Positions 53,683 through 64,000 of a DNA stretch of 64,000 nt are shown piece after piece. Made by a program: the position numbers and the translations under genes. Under the pieces are notes generated by a model, which worked only from the letters and a program-made list of their open reading frames with translations, did not search any database and was not told where the DNA came from. The stretch covers positions 496,001-560,000 of the forward strand of contig JANCIK010000006.1 in assembly GCA_028532985.1 (NCBI GenBank), read 5' to 3'. This DNA comes from Stropharia rugosoannulata. Taxonomy: Eukaryota; Basidiomycota; Agaricomycetes; Agaricales; Strophariaceae. Position 1 is the first letter of the stretch, and each line of letters starts with the position of its first letter.

Positions 53683-54490
53683 CCGCCACCTTGTGGAGGT
53701 GGAATCCATTGAATACACCCATTAAAAACTTGCCCGCGTCAACCAGAAACAAGTGAAAGTAAGGGTTTACCGCTTCCTTGCCGCTTCCCCGAGAGATTGC
53801 CGCCGGACTTCCCGCTGGCGAAGAAGTTTTTGAGTGAATAAGTTTCTGTTGAACATTGTGGTGTAGGGCCTTTATCTGTAAGTCCACAGATGTGTGTCTA
53901 GTGCACTGCATTGCCGTAATCCATTCGTTTAGTAAGGTCGGTGTATGTAACTTGTACTTATTGGGGTAATACTATAAGCGGGTGCCAAGTAAGTAATTTC
54001 CCCGCCGGAAGTACTGAGTAAAACATACACGTTTCTGCCTCTCCGGTACTTTGGCTGTCAGTTCTTTTACTGCTATAACGTTTAAGAACAGGAGAATACT
54101 CGACAATGCATGATATCCCTTGAGACAGGGGTCTGGACTTTGTACAGGACTTCAAAATTCAGATAAGTACACGATATGATATATGATGCTGATATCTCCA
54201 TCTGGCTTCTATTTGGATCATATATGTACAAATTTCATCACTTCCTTCCGGGTCGCTTCGGTCTACTTTGTCCATCTGCATTTTCCTCTGCTTTCTTTTT
54301 TTCTACGCTTTGCAATATAAGGTGTGCCTTCCCTATACGTCTGCGCGCCTCTACCTTCAACTTACTATCATCCGTCCTTTCACGCTTAGTGGCTTATAGT
54401 ATGTACTCACAACACGACCGTATCCTTTGACCCTTTTCTTACTAGTGGCAGACGCATAGAACAAAGCATTCAAGAATTTTGACTTTCAAG

Positions 54491-54956
54491 ATGTTCTATC
54501 TCACTCTCGCTGCAATTGCTCTCGCTTCCCTTCAGTCCTTTGTTGACGCCGCTGTCCCATCATCGCTTCCGACTAGCTACTCGTGCCCGACCGGTGACAA
54601 CGCTGGTTTTAAATTAGAGATAAGCGACTACACCCCCGAAGATTTTGTATGCACATACCCCGCCGTAGCAGGATCCCAGAACTTTGATTTTGTCTGCACC
54701 TATTCCAAGGTGAGAAACACAATTCTTCAAACTGGAATAATAATAATGTCCTTTCTAGGTCAACGGTCGACTCGTCCAAGATAACGATGCTGGATTCTGT
54801 CCCCCTACGGCAATCGTCACCTCTTCGTCCGAGAAACGTGGAACCAGAGTCGCCCGTGCGCCGCTTCCTTCTCGCCCTATCAACACCCGCAACACATCGG
54901 CAGGCCCTGCCAATAAGGTGTACCTGAAGAAGCGTCGCGTCGACAGCATCGCGTAA
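54491..54956 (+). CDS. small secreted cysteine-containing protein
   Basis: Two exons (54491-54709, 54759-54956) give 138 residues. MFYLTLAAIALASLQSFVDA is a clear signal peptide; an in-frame Met four codons earlier (54479) is a possible alternative start. The mature part has four Cys (SYSCPTG, DFVCTYP, DFVCTYS, GFCPPT), with the DFVCTY motif repeated, enough for two disulfides. The second half is basic and carries dibasic Kex2-like sites (SEKRGTR and VYLKKRRVD) that could be cut during secretion. I do not recognise a named family. Size, secretion signal and cysteine content are those of mushroom small secreted proteins. A pyrimidine-rich stretch upstream fits a promoter. It lies 5.7 kb from the borosin precursor, separated by repeat DNA. 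Confidence 0.75.
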
Positions 54957-55665
54957 TCCGTGCTATGACCGCATCAACTCGTTTATAACAGGACATTTCA
55001 CGAGCACTCATCTTAACACAAGGACGTTGGACACTTAGGCATCCATTCTACTCATTTCACTTCTAATCTAATCAAAGGACGTAAGACTTTACGTACATGC
55101 TTAACCTTTCTTCAAAACCCTCAGTTTATTTTTAGCGCGTTTACACACATAGATTTTTTTAGATTAGATCCGAGCGCACTTTCACAAGAATTCGATTGCT
55201 TCAATTCCCTTGTACATGCATTGCACTCACATAAATTGCCTGTGTATCACGCCATGTCTACATGCGATAGATGTGAGTCAGACATGCCTCTCAGGGACAT
55301 CGGACCGAGAGGAGTCATAGTCCAGAGTCTTCGCGAAGGTACTTATAAAAGTCGTTTCCCTCTCAATATTAGCGACTACAGTAAAAAGTCGATCTTTTCC
55401 TCAAGCCTTTAGCGTAATAACATCCGCTACCAGGTGGCAGGTGGTAAGTGCATAACTATTAGCTTAAGTCTGAATCTGCCCATCTCGTTGTCGTCATCAC
55501 GTGGAGGTGGTAGTATAGATTCTTGCCACCCTGGAATCTTTGGATCAGCATACTAAGTATACGTTACTAACAACTTACTAATTAATAGAATACTGATTGC
55601 AACCACCAAGCCGCCTAGATAAATAGAAGCCTCTCTATCACAAACCATCACCCACGAAGAGCAGA
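54957..55665. other. intergenic, no gene recognised
   Basis: 0.7 kb holding the 3' UTR of the small secreted protein and the promoter of the aminotransferase. A CACGTG E-box-like word occurs at about 55499. The frame at 55221-55412 has no recognisable content. Confidence 0.5.
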
Positions 55666-57420
55666 ATGCAGAAACCCAGCCCCTCTCGGACATACAAAGA
55701 TGAGACACCAGAGTTTGGCCATGCCATGCTCAAACATTTCGCTATCGATCCTGGTTATCTGCATTTGAACAATGGTTAGATATGGTGTTGGACAATATAA
55801 GCACCCTGCATAAGCTAATAATCTGCTAGGCTCGTATGGAACGACTCCCCGTCCAGTCATCGAAGCGGTCAAGGAGCTTTCTGATCGCATTGAGGCGAAA
55901 CCCGACCTCTTCCACCGCGTTGATATGTACCCATTGGTGAACAAGGCGCGCGAAGGCGTCGCCCAACTGATTGGTGCAGATCTGGATGAAGTAGTCTTTG
56001 TCGCGAATGCCTCCACAGGTGTATCTACGGTGCTTTTGAACTTTGACTGGGAAGAGGACGACATCATATTTGCGTGTACGTCTGATCGGCTCACCGTTAC
56101 ACAATCCGCGCCGCCGGTCCGCATCTTCAAGAATAAGACGCCTTGCTGATCCGTTCTTCACAGTTACGACGACTTACAACGCTGTCACCCGAGCGGTGCA
56201 CTACTTGAGCGATGTGCCCCCTTTCCCTAAGAAGATCATTATCACCCTGAACTTCCCAACCACGCATGCAGAAATTATAGAAACGTTTAAAGCGCATGTA
56301 CAAGCTAACCCAGGGAAACCGAATAAAAAGCGTGTCGCTGTGATTGACAGCATAGTCTCTAATCCTGGCGTTCTCCTCCCATGGAAAGAGATGGTCCAGA
56401 TATGCAAGGACGAAGGTATATTCAGCATGATAGATGCAGCACATTCTATTGGTCAAGAGGTTGGAATAAATCTTCATGAGTCGGATCCTGACTTCTGGAT
56501 TTCGGTATGTACCAGTCTCTATGCTAGTGGCTCCGACGTAGTCAATTCCTGCTTCCTGACGATTAGCTCATTAGAATTGCCACAAATGGCTCTCCGCAAA
56601 AAGAGGCGTAGCTGTTCTTTATGTTCCCCTGCGGTGAAGTCACTCTACAAATTACGACATGGCATTTACTGATAGACGCTCAGTAATCAGCATATCATAA
56701 AGACCTCCATCCCGACCTCCCACGCGTATATATCACCCAAAGATCGCAAGGGGCCAAACTTTGTAGATCAATTTCAATGTGAGTTTCTCTCCTGATTACC
56801 ATCGATGTACGTCTAATGCATACAAAATAGGGAACGGAACTATTGATTTCGCCCAATTCATCACGGTTTCTGACGGTAAGTATATTGTCTAAGAGACTCT
56901 CATTTGCTTTGAATGACTTTGATACGTTTTGAAGCTCTCGAGTTCCGAGAATGGATGGGAGGTGAAGAGAAGATCAATGAGTACTGTCATAATCTTGCCA
57001 TCGAAGGAGGCAAAACTCTGGCCAAAGTTCTTGGAACCAGGGTTATGGACCCGGACGGTTCTCTCACATTAAATATGGTCAGCGTATGATAAAACGCACA
57101 TATTTTCTCTCTAACAGGAAGAGTAGGTCAACGTAGAGCTTCCTCTTCCTGCTACGCTTCCAAATCCTACCAAGATAGATCAAACGCTCAAGGAGAAAAT
57201 CCTCGAGAAAAATGCCTTCTCTGCACCATTCCTGCACAATAACGCGTGGTGGACTAGGTGTAGTGCTCAGGTCTGGAATGATGTTAGTGTCCACTTCCTT
57301 TTGATTCCCTGTTAGACTAATCAGTCGTGCATACCTCAGATTAGCGACTTTGAAGAAATCGGGAAGAAGTGGCTGGAAGTATGCACTGAGCTAAAGGCAG
57401 AGCTTGGAATTTCAGCATAA
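55666..57420 (+). CDS. class-V aminotransferase-like PLP enzyme (isopenicillin-N-epimerase/cysteine-desulfurase fold)
   Basis: PLP-dependent enzyme of fold type I, class V. The start at 55666 gives MQKPSPSRTYKDETPEFGHA. Landmarks: GYLHLNNGSYGTTPRPVIEA (substrate-entry Asn/Gly turn, spliced across intron 1), ELIGADLDEVVFVANASTGV-type cofactor loop (as LIGADLDEVVFVANASTGVS), KRVAVIDSIVSNPGVLLPWK, FSMIDAAHSIGQEVGINLHE (the Asp that pairs with the pyridine nitrogen), and NCHKWLSAKRGVAVLYVPLR, with the Schiff-base Lys in HKW. It ends LKAELGISA at 57420. About eight exons, roughly 430 residues, normal for the family. Fungal members include hercynylcysteine sulfoxide lyases of ergothioneine synthesis and epimerase-like proteins; the sequence alone does not decide. 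No targeting signal. Confidence 0.85.
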
Positions 57421-58924
57421 AGAATAAAAGTGTTCTGTTTGGACTTGGTTTTGAAATATATCCTTTGACTTGCAGGGAAGAGACAATACTGCAACAATGC
57501 TGAGGCAGATGACTTTCTGCTTCTCGCCGCTTGGCCAAGTCTCGTTATAAAGTGAGGTCGTAAAAAACTCCGATGATACTCCGATTATATCTGCACGAGT
57601 TGAACTTTGTTACATCGCGACTTCGATGTTCAAAGCTCAACTCGTGTTTGTATCTCCAGCTCTCGATCTGTCTCTCTTATTCTTCGACCTTCACCATGAT
57701 GCTATTCTAATATTGTGTCAACCATTTGACAATACGTGGGCAACACTGGGAAGCGACTGGTAACAATTCAAAAACGGTAGCGCGGTTTTTAACAGCATCG
57801 GAACATGAAGGATTCCTGGTTGATAAAGGCGTTCTTTACGAGAATTAGACCCAGATATTGGTACAGCTGCGTATAGGGACTCGCTCCAAGTGGCTGTCGC
57901 ACGCAAGCTCTAGTGCTTATGGGCAAAGAGGCCATCGACAAATCCGACGGCGGAAATGGAAACCTGTGGTTCTTCGAGCTGTCGCCGATAAGCAGACAGC
58001 ACTGACGCCCCATGCAGACTATCCGGATAACCAGACGAGAAATGACCGCAAACTCCCAACTGCTTTCGCTCACGCCACCATCATCGTCGATCGATACACC
58101 CAATAAGTCCAGACCGAAGCCGAAAAGGGAAACCCGAGCAAGTCACCCTCAAAGAACTGTTTCTATTTGACCTTATGCGAGGACAGGGAAACCGTATATG
58201 AGTTACTCTTTTCCCAAGGATACAATCTTCTCCGGCGCAGGTGAGCCAATATGTATACAGGGGTAACACTTCGCTCCCCTTGTTCATGTTTTGTCGTCTG
58301 AATGTGTTCTGTTATCTAGTACCAAATACATGACCAATTCTTCATTCGGTTTCAAAGCTGGCCCGCAAAATTCGGAACATGTTCTCCCCATTTTCTGCAC
58401 TGACGGGCATTATCAATGGCGTTAAGTGTACATATCTACCCCATAGGATTTTTACCGACCCTCACTAATGTTACAACACACCCGTCGCGGAAGTCTTGAA
58501 CCTTATACTTGTTCTCATCGCAACTAGAGAGCATTGCGCTGTTTTCGAGTCAATGTGCCATACAAATCGAAGGTGGTGGTTTATCGGGCCTTCCTAGAAG
58601 CCAGGTTCTCAAGGGTTAGGGACGGATTGATTACTGGCAGTGACACGCTTCCAGCCTTTTGTGGCAGATACATAGATTTAGAAGCGGCTGTTACTGATTA
58701 GTACTCCAGTCCAGCACCTGAATAATCTTCAACCTATGGAAGCTCAGATCAATGACTACTATGTCTCTAGTATTTCCTTCGAAGAATCGAACTTCGCTAC
58801 TAATTGACTCATTAATGCGGACTAGTCCTTCATCACAGAGTTCTCTCAAGTATATCAAGGACACCGTCGCTCAATAACCCAGCTTGTAACCTCCCGGGTC
58901 CCCTTTCAATCCCATCACACGGCA
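57421..58924. other. intergenic, no gene recognised
   Basis: 1.5 kb between the aminotransferase and the short-chain dehydrogenase. Frames at 57789-58106 (both strands) and 58081-58287 have no motif and do not splice into anything recognisable. No RNA gene or repeat seen. Confidence 0.45.
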
Positions 58925-60142
58925 ATGTCCTTTTACAGAGCGCTTCAGACTACCCTGCCGTTTTCCAGGCGTTCATTCATTTCTACAACAGCGTCAGCTG
59001 GGGTCGCTTTGGTCACCGGAGCTGCGCAGGGTATCGGTAAGGCTATCGCTCTACGCCTAGCCAAAGACGGTTTCAATGTCGCCATAAACGACCTCCCGGC
59101 TGCGAAACCAAAGCTTCAAGAAGTGGCTGCCCTGATATCGCGTTTGGGCAGGCAAACCTTTGTCTGCGAGGCTGACGTCTCTGTTAACGAAGACGTGCGT
59201 GGCATTGTCCAAAACACCACAGAGAATTTAGGAGGCATAGATGTTGTATGTGGCTTTGTCGCTTGGTTTTTGGAGTGTATTGCTAACAATTAGTGTGATT
59301 AGATGGTTGCAAACGCGGGCATTTGTCTGGTCAAGTCCGTCTCTGATAGTAAGTGTTCGTTAAATTCAGTAAGAATCTTAAAAACACGCAATTAAATATC
59401 TATGCCAAACAGCAACAGTAGACGAGTGGGATAGAGTATTTGATATAAATGCTCGCGGCGTCTTTTTGTGTTACAAGTACGCAGCTGAGCAAATGGTCAA
59501 GCAAGGCCGTGGAGGTAGAATAATCGGTGCATCATCGATGGCCGGCAAGGCAGGTTCGCAATGTGCCTAGGTTTGTTCGTGACGATGCATAAAGTCAGGT
59601 CTTTTGCAGGCATTCCGGGGTTCTCTGCATACTGTGCGACCAAATTCGCAGTACGGGGATTAACCCAATCTCTAGGTAGCTTATAAAATTCACATCATCA
59701 GATCAAGCGAATTGATCGTCTATAGCTCAAGAAATGGCACCACATGGAATAACAGTCAATGCATTCGCCCCAGGGCTCATTCAAACTGATATGTGTATGT
59801 TTAGTTCTAATCACAGCTTGTACTTATGACCTATGCTTGAAAAGTAACCTATCTTAGGAGTGTTCCTAAGGACACTGATGCAAACTTCCGGGACCTGGTA
59901 AGCGTATTCAACGTCACGTCACTTTGGCCGATCTTGCAGCTGACCTAGTCCCTCAGACAAATCCTATAAGTGCGCTTGGAGTTGAAGGAGAACCGAAAGA
60001 TGTCGCAGGACTTGTTTCGTATATCGCTTCCGCTGAATCCCGATATCTAACTGGACAGACTGTGAGTGAGACGAGAGCACCGATAATTTGTGCTGATTCT
60101 CTTGCACAGGTGACGATTGATGGTGGCTGCATCTATGACTGA
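58925..60142 (+). CDS. short-chain dehydrogenase/reductase with presequence
   Basis: Classical SDR oxidoreductase, NAD(P)H-dependent. The N-terminus MSFYRALQTTLPFSRRSFIS is Arg/Ser-rich without acids, a likely mitochondrial presequence. Then come GVALVTGAAQGIGKAIALRL (TGxxxGIG cofactor motif), MVANAGICLVKSVSD (NAG), DINARGVFLCYKYAAEQMVK, IIGASSMAGKAG (catalytic Ser), FSAYCATKFAVRGLTQSL (YxxxK), APHGITVNAFAPGLIQTDM, and LTGQTVTIDGGCIYD at the end. Eight or so exons splice in frame; near 59900 the acceptor CCTCAG at 59959 must be used to keep the frame, giving NFRDL then TNPISALG. The closest functional types are acetoin/diacetyl reductases, but the substrate is open. Expected size of about 270 residues plus leader. 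Confidence 0.87.
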
Positions 60143-60408
60143 AGTAGACCATATTTTGCAGAGTTGCTACAGGAATTGAGTCGGAAGTTCTGCATAAAGA
60201 TTTTTCACGAGCTTGAGTCTATGTAGTTGATTATCTTGGGCTAGCGGATTTCTTCGCCAACTATCCCAAGGACTCGCGGTCGACTCGGCTTCAAAAATAC
60301 CCCAAATAAAATAGATGAGGCAAGGTAAAGATTTACATTCCTGTACTATTTTTTTTTAAGGCACAATTATTATAAGTAAAGCCAAAATGAAACGTTGCCA
60401 AAGTTACT

Positions 60409-62268
60409 CTATCCCTGGCCAAACAGGCGGCGAGCACGCACCCACAGACTAGTAAAGAAATGCCCTCGCCCAACTTGATCAGATGCCTCCTTGCGAGCAG
60501 TGGACGTCTCTGGCGCGTCATTTGCAAACAGGATAGTACGCCGATGTTCCGTGAACATCAATTTGCCCATCGGCAGCGGATGGACGCTTGAAACGACTGT
60601 AGAGAAAATATAATCCCGTGAGGAGGAAGATTCTGATGAATATCCACCGTCCACCTCGTTGGGGCTGATATCATCCACACTCGATTTCAGATTCTCGGTG
60701 TTGTCGCGTAACCGACCCCATATTGCACTGTATATACCCGTCCAGTAAATACCATAGCCTACTTCAATGCGCTCTAGCTTTGGATTATGCAGTGCAAGAG
60801 ACTCGGTAAAGCAAGCGGCTTCATGCTCTTGACCAGCGATATCAAGTTTAGGACTTGGAAGTCGCGTTAATAATTTAACATGTCTGACGTTAGGCGGAAA
60901 GCAGGTATGTGTCATCATAGCATAGAGCGACTATGGTTTAAGGGTTCAGTAATGTTATAAAGAGGACAAATGTCATCGTACCGTTATTGCAGATGAGGAC
61001 CGCCGTGACAGTGACAATGACATATCTCTCGGAGTGCTATCTTGGGACTGAATAATGATGCTCTCCAGAGATGAGAATAACGAAAAAACATCTAGTAGAT
61101 CAGGTGTGATGTCCATAACGGTGACTTTGAGGCAACGAAGACTATTTCGGGTACTCGTCTCCGCAAGCTCGGCCAGGATCCCCGCCAGTCCCCGAGGGCT
61201 GCATACAGCTGGAGGATCGTCAAGACCCCACAGAGAGACGTTCTGTAATGTTTTGCGTGAAATTTGTACCGCATGGCTGCACGGACCTTCGTAAGTCTTC
61301 AAAGACGGTAACGATGACGTAGGGAGGTAAAGTTCAATATCACGTAAGCGTTCACCGGAGGATGGAGGAAACACGCAGAGCACCTCCAAGTGAGGACAAT
61401 GCTCGAGAGCAATGGTGAAGTTAGGGTCTGAGAAAGAGGAGAATGGGACTTTCAGTGTGCGAAGGCTGTACGTCGTTTGCGACAGAAGTAAGAAGAGGTA
61501 GCTAGATGTATCGGCTCTGGGGACTGATATTGAAAGAATGGTCTCCGGATGGATGACATGTCGTAAGGCTCGTTCACCGACGCCGGGGGACCGTTCTTCG
61601 TGTATTGAGACATGATTCGTTACACGGCCTTCCCAAGGCCATTGATCCAGATCAAGGTGAGTGACGGAATGTAACGATGAAGTAACGGAGAGCGGAACGG
61701 TTGAAGAATTCAACCATAATTTTTGGAGGTGCAATGACTGGATAATGTTCCACCACTTCGGAGTGATATCAATACAATGCCATGATAATGATGTTAGATT
61801 TGGGAACAATGGTAGTACCTCCAGAACGGCATCAATGACGAAGTCAGGTCTCAAATCGTTTAGTTGGTCCCGCGGCGGGAATCCTGAGCGGGTGTACGGC
61901 GATATCCAACACGAACGAACGCCGTGGACGATGTGCGGTAGTGCGTAGTGTTTCAGCCTTTCTTGCAAGCGGTCAAAATAGGGGCCAGGCCGGAATGTGG
62001 GTTGTTCTGCATTATAGGAAAGAAGAAAAGGAGACACATCGAGAACGGCGAAAATTAAGGGCTGAGCCATGGAGCGAAAAGCAGCGCACGTTAAAGAGAC
62101 AGACCGCAGGTCCGTGGTCTTCAGATAAGGAAAAACCAAAAGCCATATCTCTGGAAATAGAATGGGGATTTTGGGTGTGGATGTGGATGGCGGGGTATAT
62201 GGTATTCCCCGTGAAGGTAGTGTCCTTGCGTGCGGTGGAGGGGATGGGATGGGAGTAGTGGAAGACAT
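60409..62268 (-). CDS. F-box protein with LRR-like C-terminal part
   Basis: Two exons (62268-60982 and 60930-60409) join in phase to about 602 residues. The N-terminus is Pro/Ser-rich (MSSTTPIPSPPPHARTLPSR). The F-box-like segment is IPILFPEIWLLVFPYLKTTD followed by LRSVSLTCAAFRSMAQPLIF. Then leucine-rich segments with repeated LxxLxL spacing (LEVLPLFPNLTSLSWHCIDI, LQKLWLNSSTVPLSVTSSLH, LEHCPHLEVLCVF), and in exon 2 VRHVKLLTRLPSP and KLERIEVGYGIYW. Such F-box proteins are hugely expanded in Agaricomycetes and would link substrates to an SCF ubiquitin ligase. Nothing indicates the substrate. No sign of damage. Confidence 0.82.
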
Positions 62269-62638
62269 GCGTGTCCCCTAACTTCTGACACCACCCATTA
62301 ATTGGGTCTGTCTAGATGCCGGGCAGGCGGAATGTAGGAAAGGTGGAACTGGTGATTTACACGTTGAACATCTGACATCGATATACGATGCACGTGGGTA
62401 AGATGAACTGACGCACAGATATCTTAAAGACGCATAGGTGTGCGCAGGTGGATAACGGTTGGATAACGGTGGACAATAAATGTAAGGCTGACAAAGCGGT
62501 ATGCAAATGCGGTCCACGTGAGAATGCCTTGCCAGTCGCGCGTCCGTGTGATATGATGTCTAGAATTTGTACGATTAAGATAATGGCCTGAGATAGCAAG
62601 TGAATCATAATAATCCACTCACAAGTCGGACAAATATC
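62269..62638. other. intergenic between two F-box genes
   Basis: 370 bases. Promoter of the gene at 60409-62268 and 3' flank of the next. The minus-strand frames here (62278-62618) are Cys/Pro/Tyr-rich without motif and taken as chance. A tandem GGTGGATAACGGTTGGATAACGG-like duplication (GGATAACGGT twice) lies at 62450-62471. Confidence 0.5.
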
Positions 62639-64000
62639 TCAAGAGTTTGTCAAGAGATCCGTGAAGACGACCTCCTCGCCACTGTCGTCATTGCTGGCTG
62701 CGCTATCACTCCACCCGAAAAGAATAACCTGGACATCCAGTCCAAGTGAGATGCTTTTGGAGGCAGTTAGACGCGGTAGGACCTTCTTGAAGAAGTCGGA
62801 AACTCTTGCTTTGAAGAGCATCTGATCAAAAGACCGAGTTTGCTCTACAACCATTGGTAAACTGAGAAACAGATCTACCGTTCCCACCGCCGGGAATTTC
62901 GGGCCAGTTAAAAGTATGTCTACCTTATGCCATTGGGAGCACTCATACATTCCCGTAAAGAAATCGTCATCGGGAAATATCTGCCATGATGTGATCATGA
63001 TGTCAAGCCGTTTTAGAGAGGTCGCGGGGTTTGGTGTGTCGAGAAGGGCAAATATGTGTTCTACGTCTGTGTCGAATGACCGTGCTGTTGTAACCTCCAC
63101 CTCTTCATCTGGCATCCATACCGTATGCGTGATTGCAAGGTTTTGCAGTTTCAGCATCTGTCCCAAATCGAAGGGCTTAGGCGGAGGTGGAAAGTTTTCT
63201 GTGAACAGAATAATCAATAAACGTCTATGCAAATAATTTGCAAAAAAAAGTCACCATAGAAGTCTAGCTGAAGGGCTTCTATAGATGTAGCCGAAGCTTT
63301 CATGGCCTCCCATGTCGTATCCATGTGGCTCACAGATAAAATGGTGGACGTGAACGTCTTAAGGTGAGCTAGGTGTGATAAATTACCACCAGCTATTCCA
63401 TCCAGGCAGTCCGCAGGGTTCATGGTTACGCATCCCAGTGCCAATGGTGTTTGATGACTAAATTCCGCGGCATTAGGATTTGTAACAGTCGGAGAAAAGT
63501 TGGTATGTGATAAATGCAAATGTTCAAGTTTTGCGTCTTGCAGGAATGTCGACGGCAAGTCGTGGATGTTCCCAAGATGAAGAAAAGTGAGAAATGGCGA
63601 TTTTACCAAATTGAAGATGGAGTTCTGTAACTTCGGCGTGAGGTCGGGCCAGTTGACAAACGTGTGCTGACTGGGAGGAGTCGAACTCATTCCCAATAAA
63701 AACCTCTTTATACCATAGCCTGGACCATGGAATGCGTCTATTATATCAGATAGAACCCCACCGTTGTCACTGAGAAGCGCCGCGAAGTGAACATTGCCCC
63801 CTTCATTAGCATTATCTGTATTTTGCAAAGCAAATGCACAGCTCAATATGTATGCCCAGAAGCCACAGAAAGATACGCACCAACAATGATCTCAAAAACC
63901 TTCACATAACGCGCAATCCCTTTATCAGAGGCAGAGTTTATAAGCTCCAGAAATGACTTCAGCCTGGAGAAGAGTTTGTCTGTCGGTTGTCCAGTAAAGC
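62639..64000 (-). CDS. F-box/LRR-type protein, 5' part outside the window
   Basis: Minus-strand gene whose stop is at 62639 (FTDLLTNS) and whose 5' end lies beyond 64000. At least three exons are seen. The outermost part (about 63885-64000) reads into KVFEIIVG, the next exon carries VHFAALLSDNGGVLSDIIDA, and LQNSIFNLVKSPFLTFLHLG, LEHLHLSHTNFSP, LAHLKTFTSTILSVSHMD show the leucine-rich pattern. The last exon includes LKLQNLAITHTVWMPDEEVE and LLDTPNPATSLKRLDIMITS. An F-box is not visible because the N-terminus is missing, so the name rests on the LRR-like part and on similarity in style to its neighbour, which is on the same strand. No frame damage seen in the part present. Confidence 0.65.

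Larger units (their letters stand above)
51513..54490. other. 3-kb degenerate repeat-rich region
   Basis: No gene recognised. From about 51900 to 53900 the DNA is rich in CGCG-containing words, short palindromes and imperfect repeats (two families listed separately), unlike the flanking gene-bearing DNA. Plus-strand frames at 51407-51748 and 51661-51999 overlap the DUF6534 promoter and have no motif. The pattern suggests an old, decayed mobile element. The last 300 bases before 54491 are pyrimidine-rich and fit the promoter of the small secreted protein. Confidence 0.5.

Noticed and set aside
59820..59965. Apparent frameshift in the short-chain dehydrogenase
   Set aside because: The downstream acceptor CCTCAG (ending 59959) restores the frame; earlier CAG sites lead to a stop.

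Overview
This window is nuclear DNA of a filamentous basidiomycete, most likely an agaric mushroom. Genes are dense and on both strands. Coding exons are broken by many 45-70 base introns with GT(A/G)NGT donors. There is an intron-less tRNA-Ile(AAT), and two fungal-restricted families typical of Agaricomycetes (DUF6593 and DUF6534) are present. All gene models were spliced by eye from reading frame and splice signals; no search was run.

Layout. 0.3-2.5 kb: a mitochondrial pyrimidine-nucleotide carrier (RIM2 type) and Pol III subunit RPC25, head to head, then tRNA-Ile. 2.7-9.4 kb: gene-poor DNA holding one DUF6593 gene; a 19-base near-perfect direct repeat brackets 2.5 kb just after the tRNA. 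9.4-22.7 kb: housekeeping genes: a 72-residue protein divergent from squalene synthase, a 1402-residue ankyrin/RCC1/BTB-BTB protein (IBtk type), mitochondrial Hsp78, and deoxyribose-phosphate aldolase. 23.9-32.8 kb: secreted enzymes (GMC oxidoreductase with a GPI-like tail, type-B carboxylesterase/lipase, S28 serine peptidase). 34-36 kb: a TPR/J-domain co-chaperone (DNAJC7 type).

36.9-48.8 kb is the main find: a borosin (omphalotin-type) RiPP cluster. It holds (i) a divergent prolyl-oligopeptidase-family peptidase with altered S1 residues, (ii) an NTF2/SnoaL-like gene plus a broken duplicate of it, and (iii) a 416-residue self-methylating precursor: an N-terminal SAM-dependent alpha-N-methyltransferase fused to a hydrophobic C-terminal core peptide. 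By analogy with the ophMA/ophP/ophC genes of Omphalotus, the precursor would methylate its own C-terminus and the peptidase would release and cyclise the core, giving a backbone-N-methylated macrocycle. The core sequence, the peptidase pocket, and the duplication plus dispersed repeats around the cluster are the points worth following.

49.2-64 kb: a seven-helix DUF6534 membrane protein with an 11-base microexon, about 3 kb of degenerate repeat DNA, a small secreted cysteine protein with dibasic sites, a class-V aminotransferase, a mitochondrial-type short-chain dehydrogenase, and two F-box/LRR-like genes (the last runs off the window).
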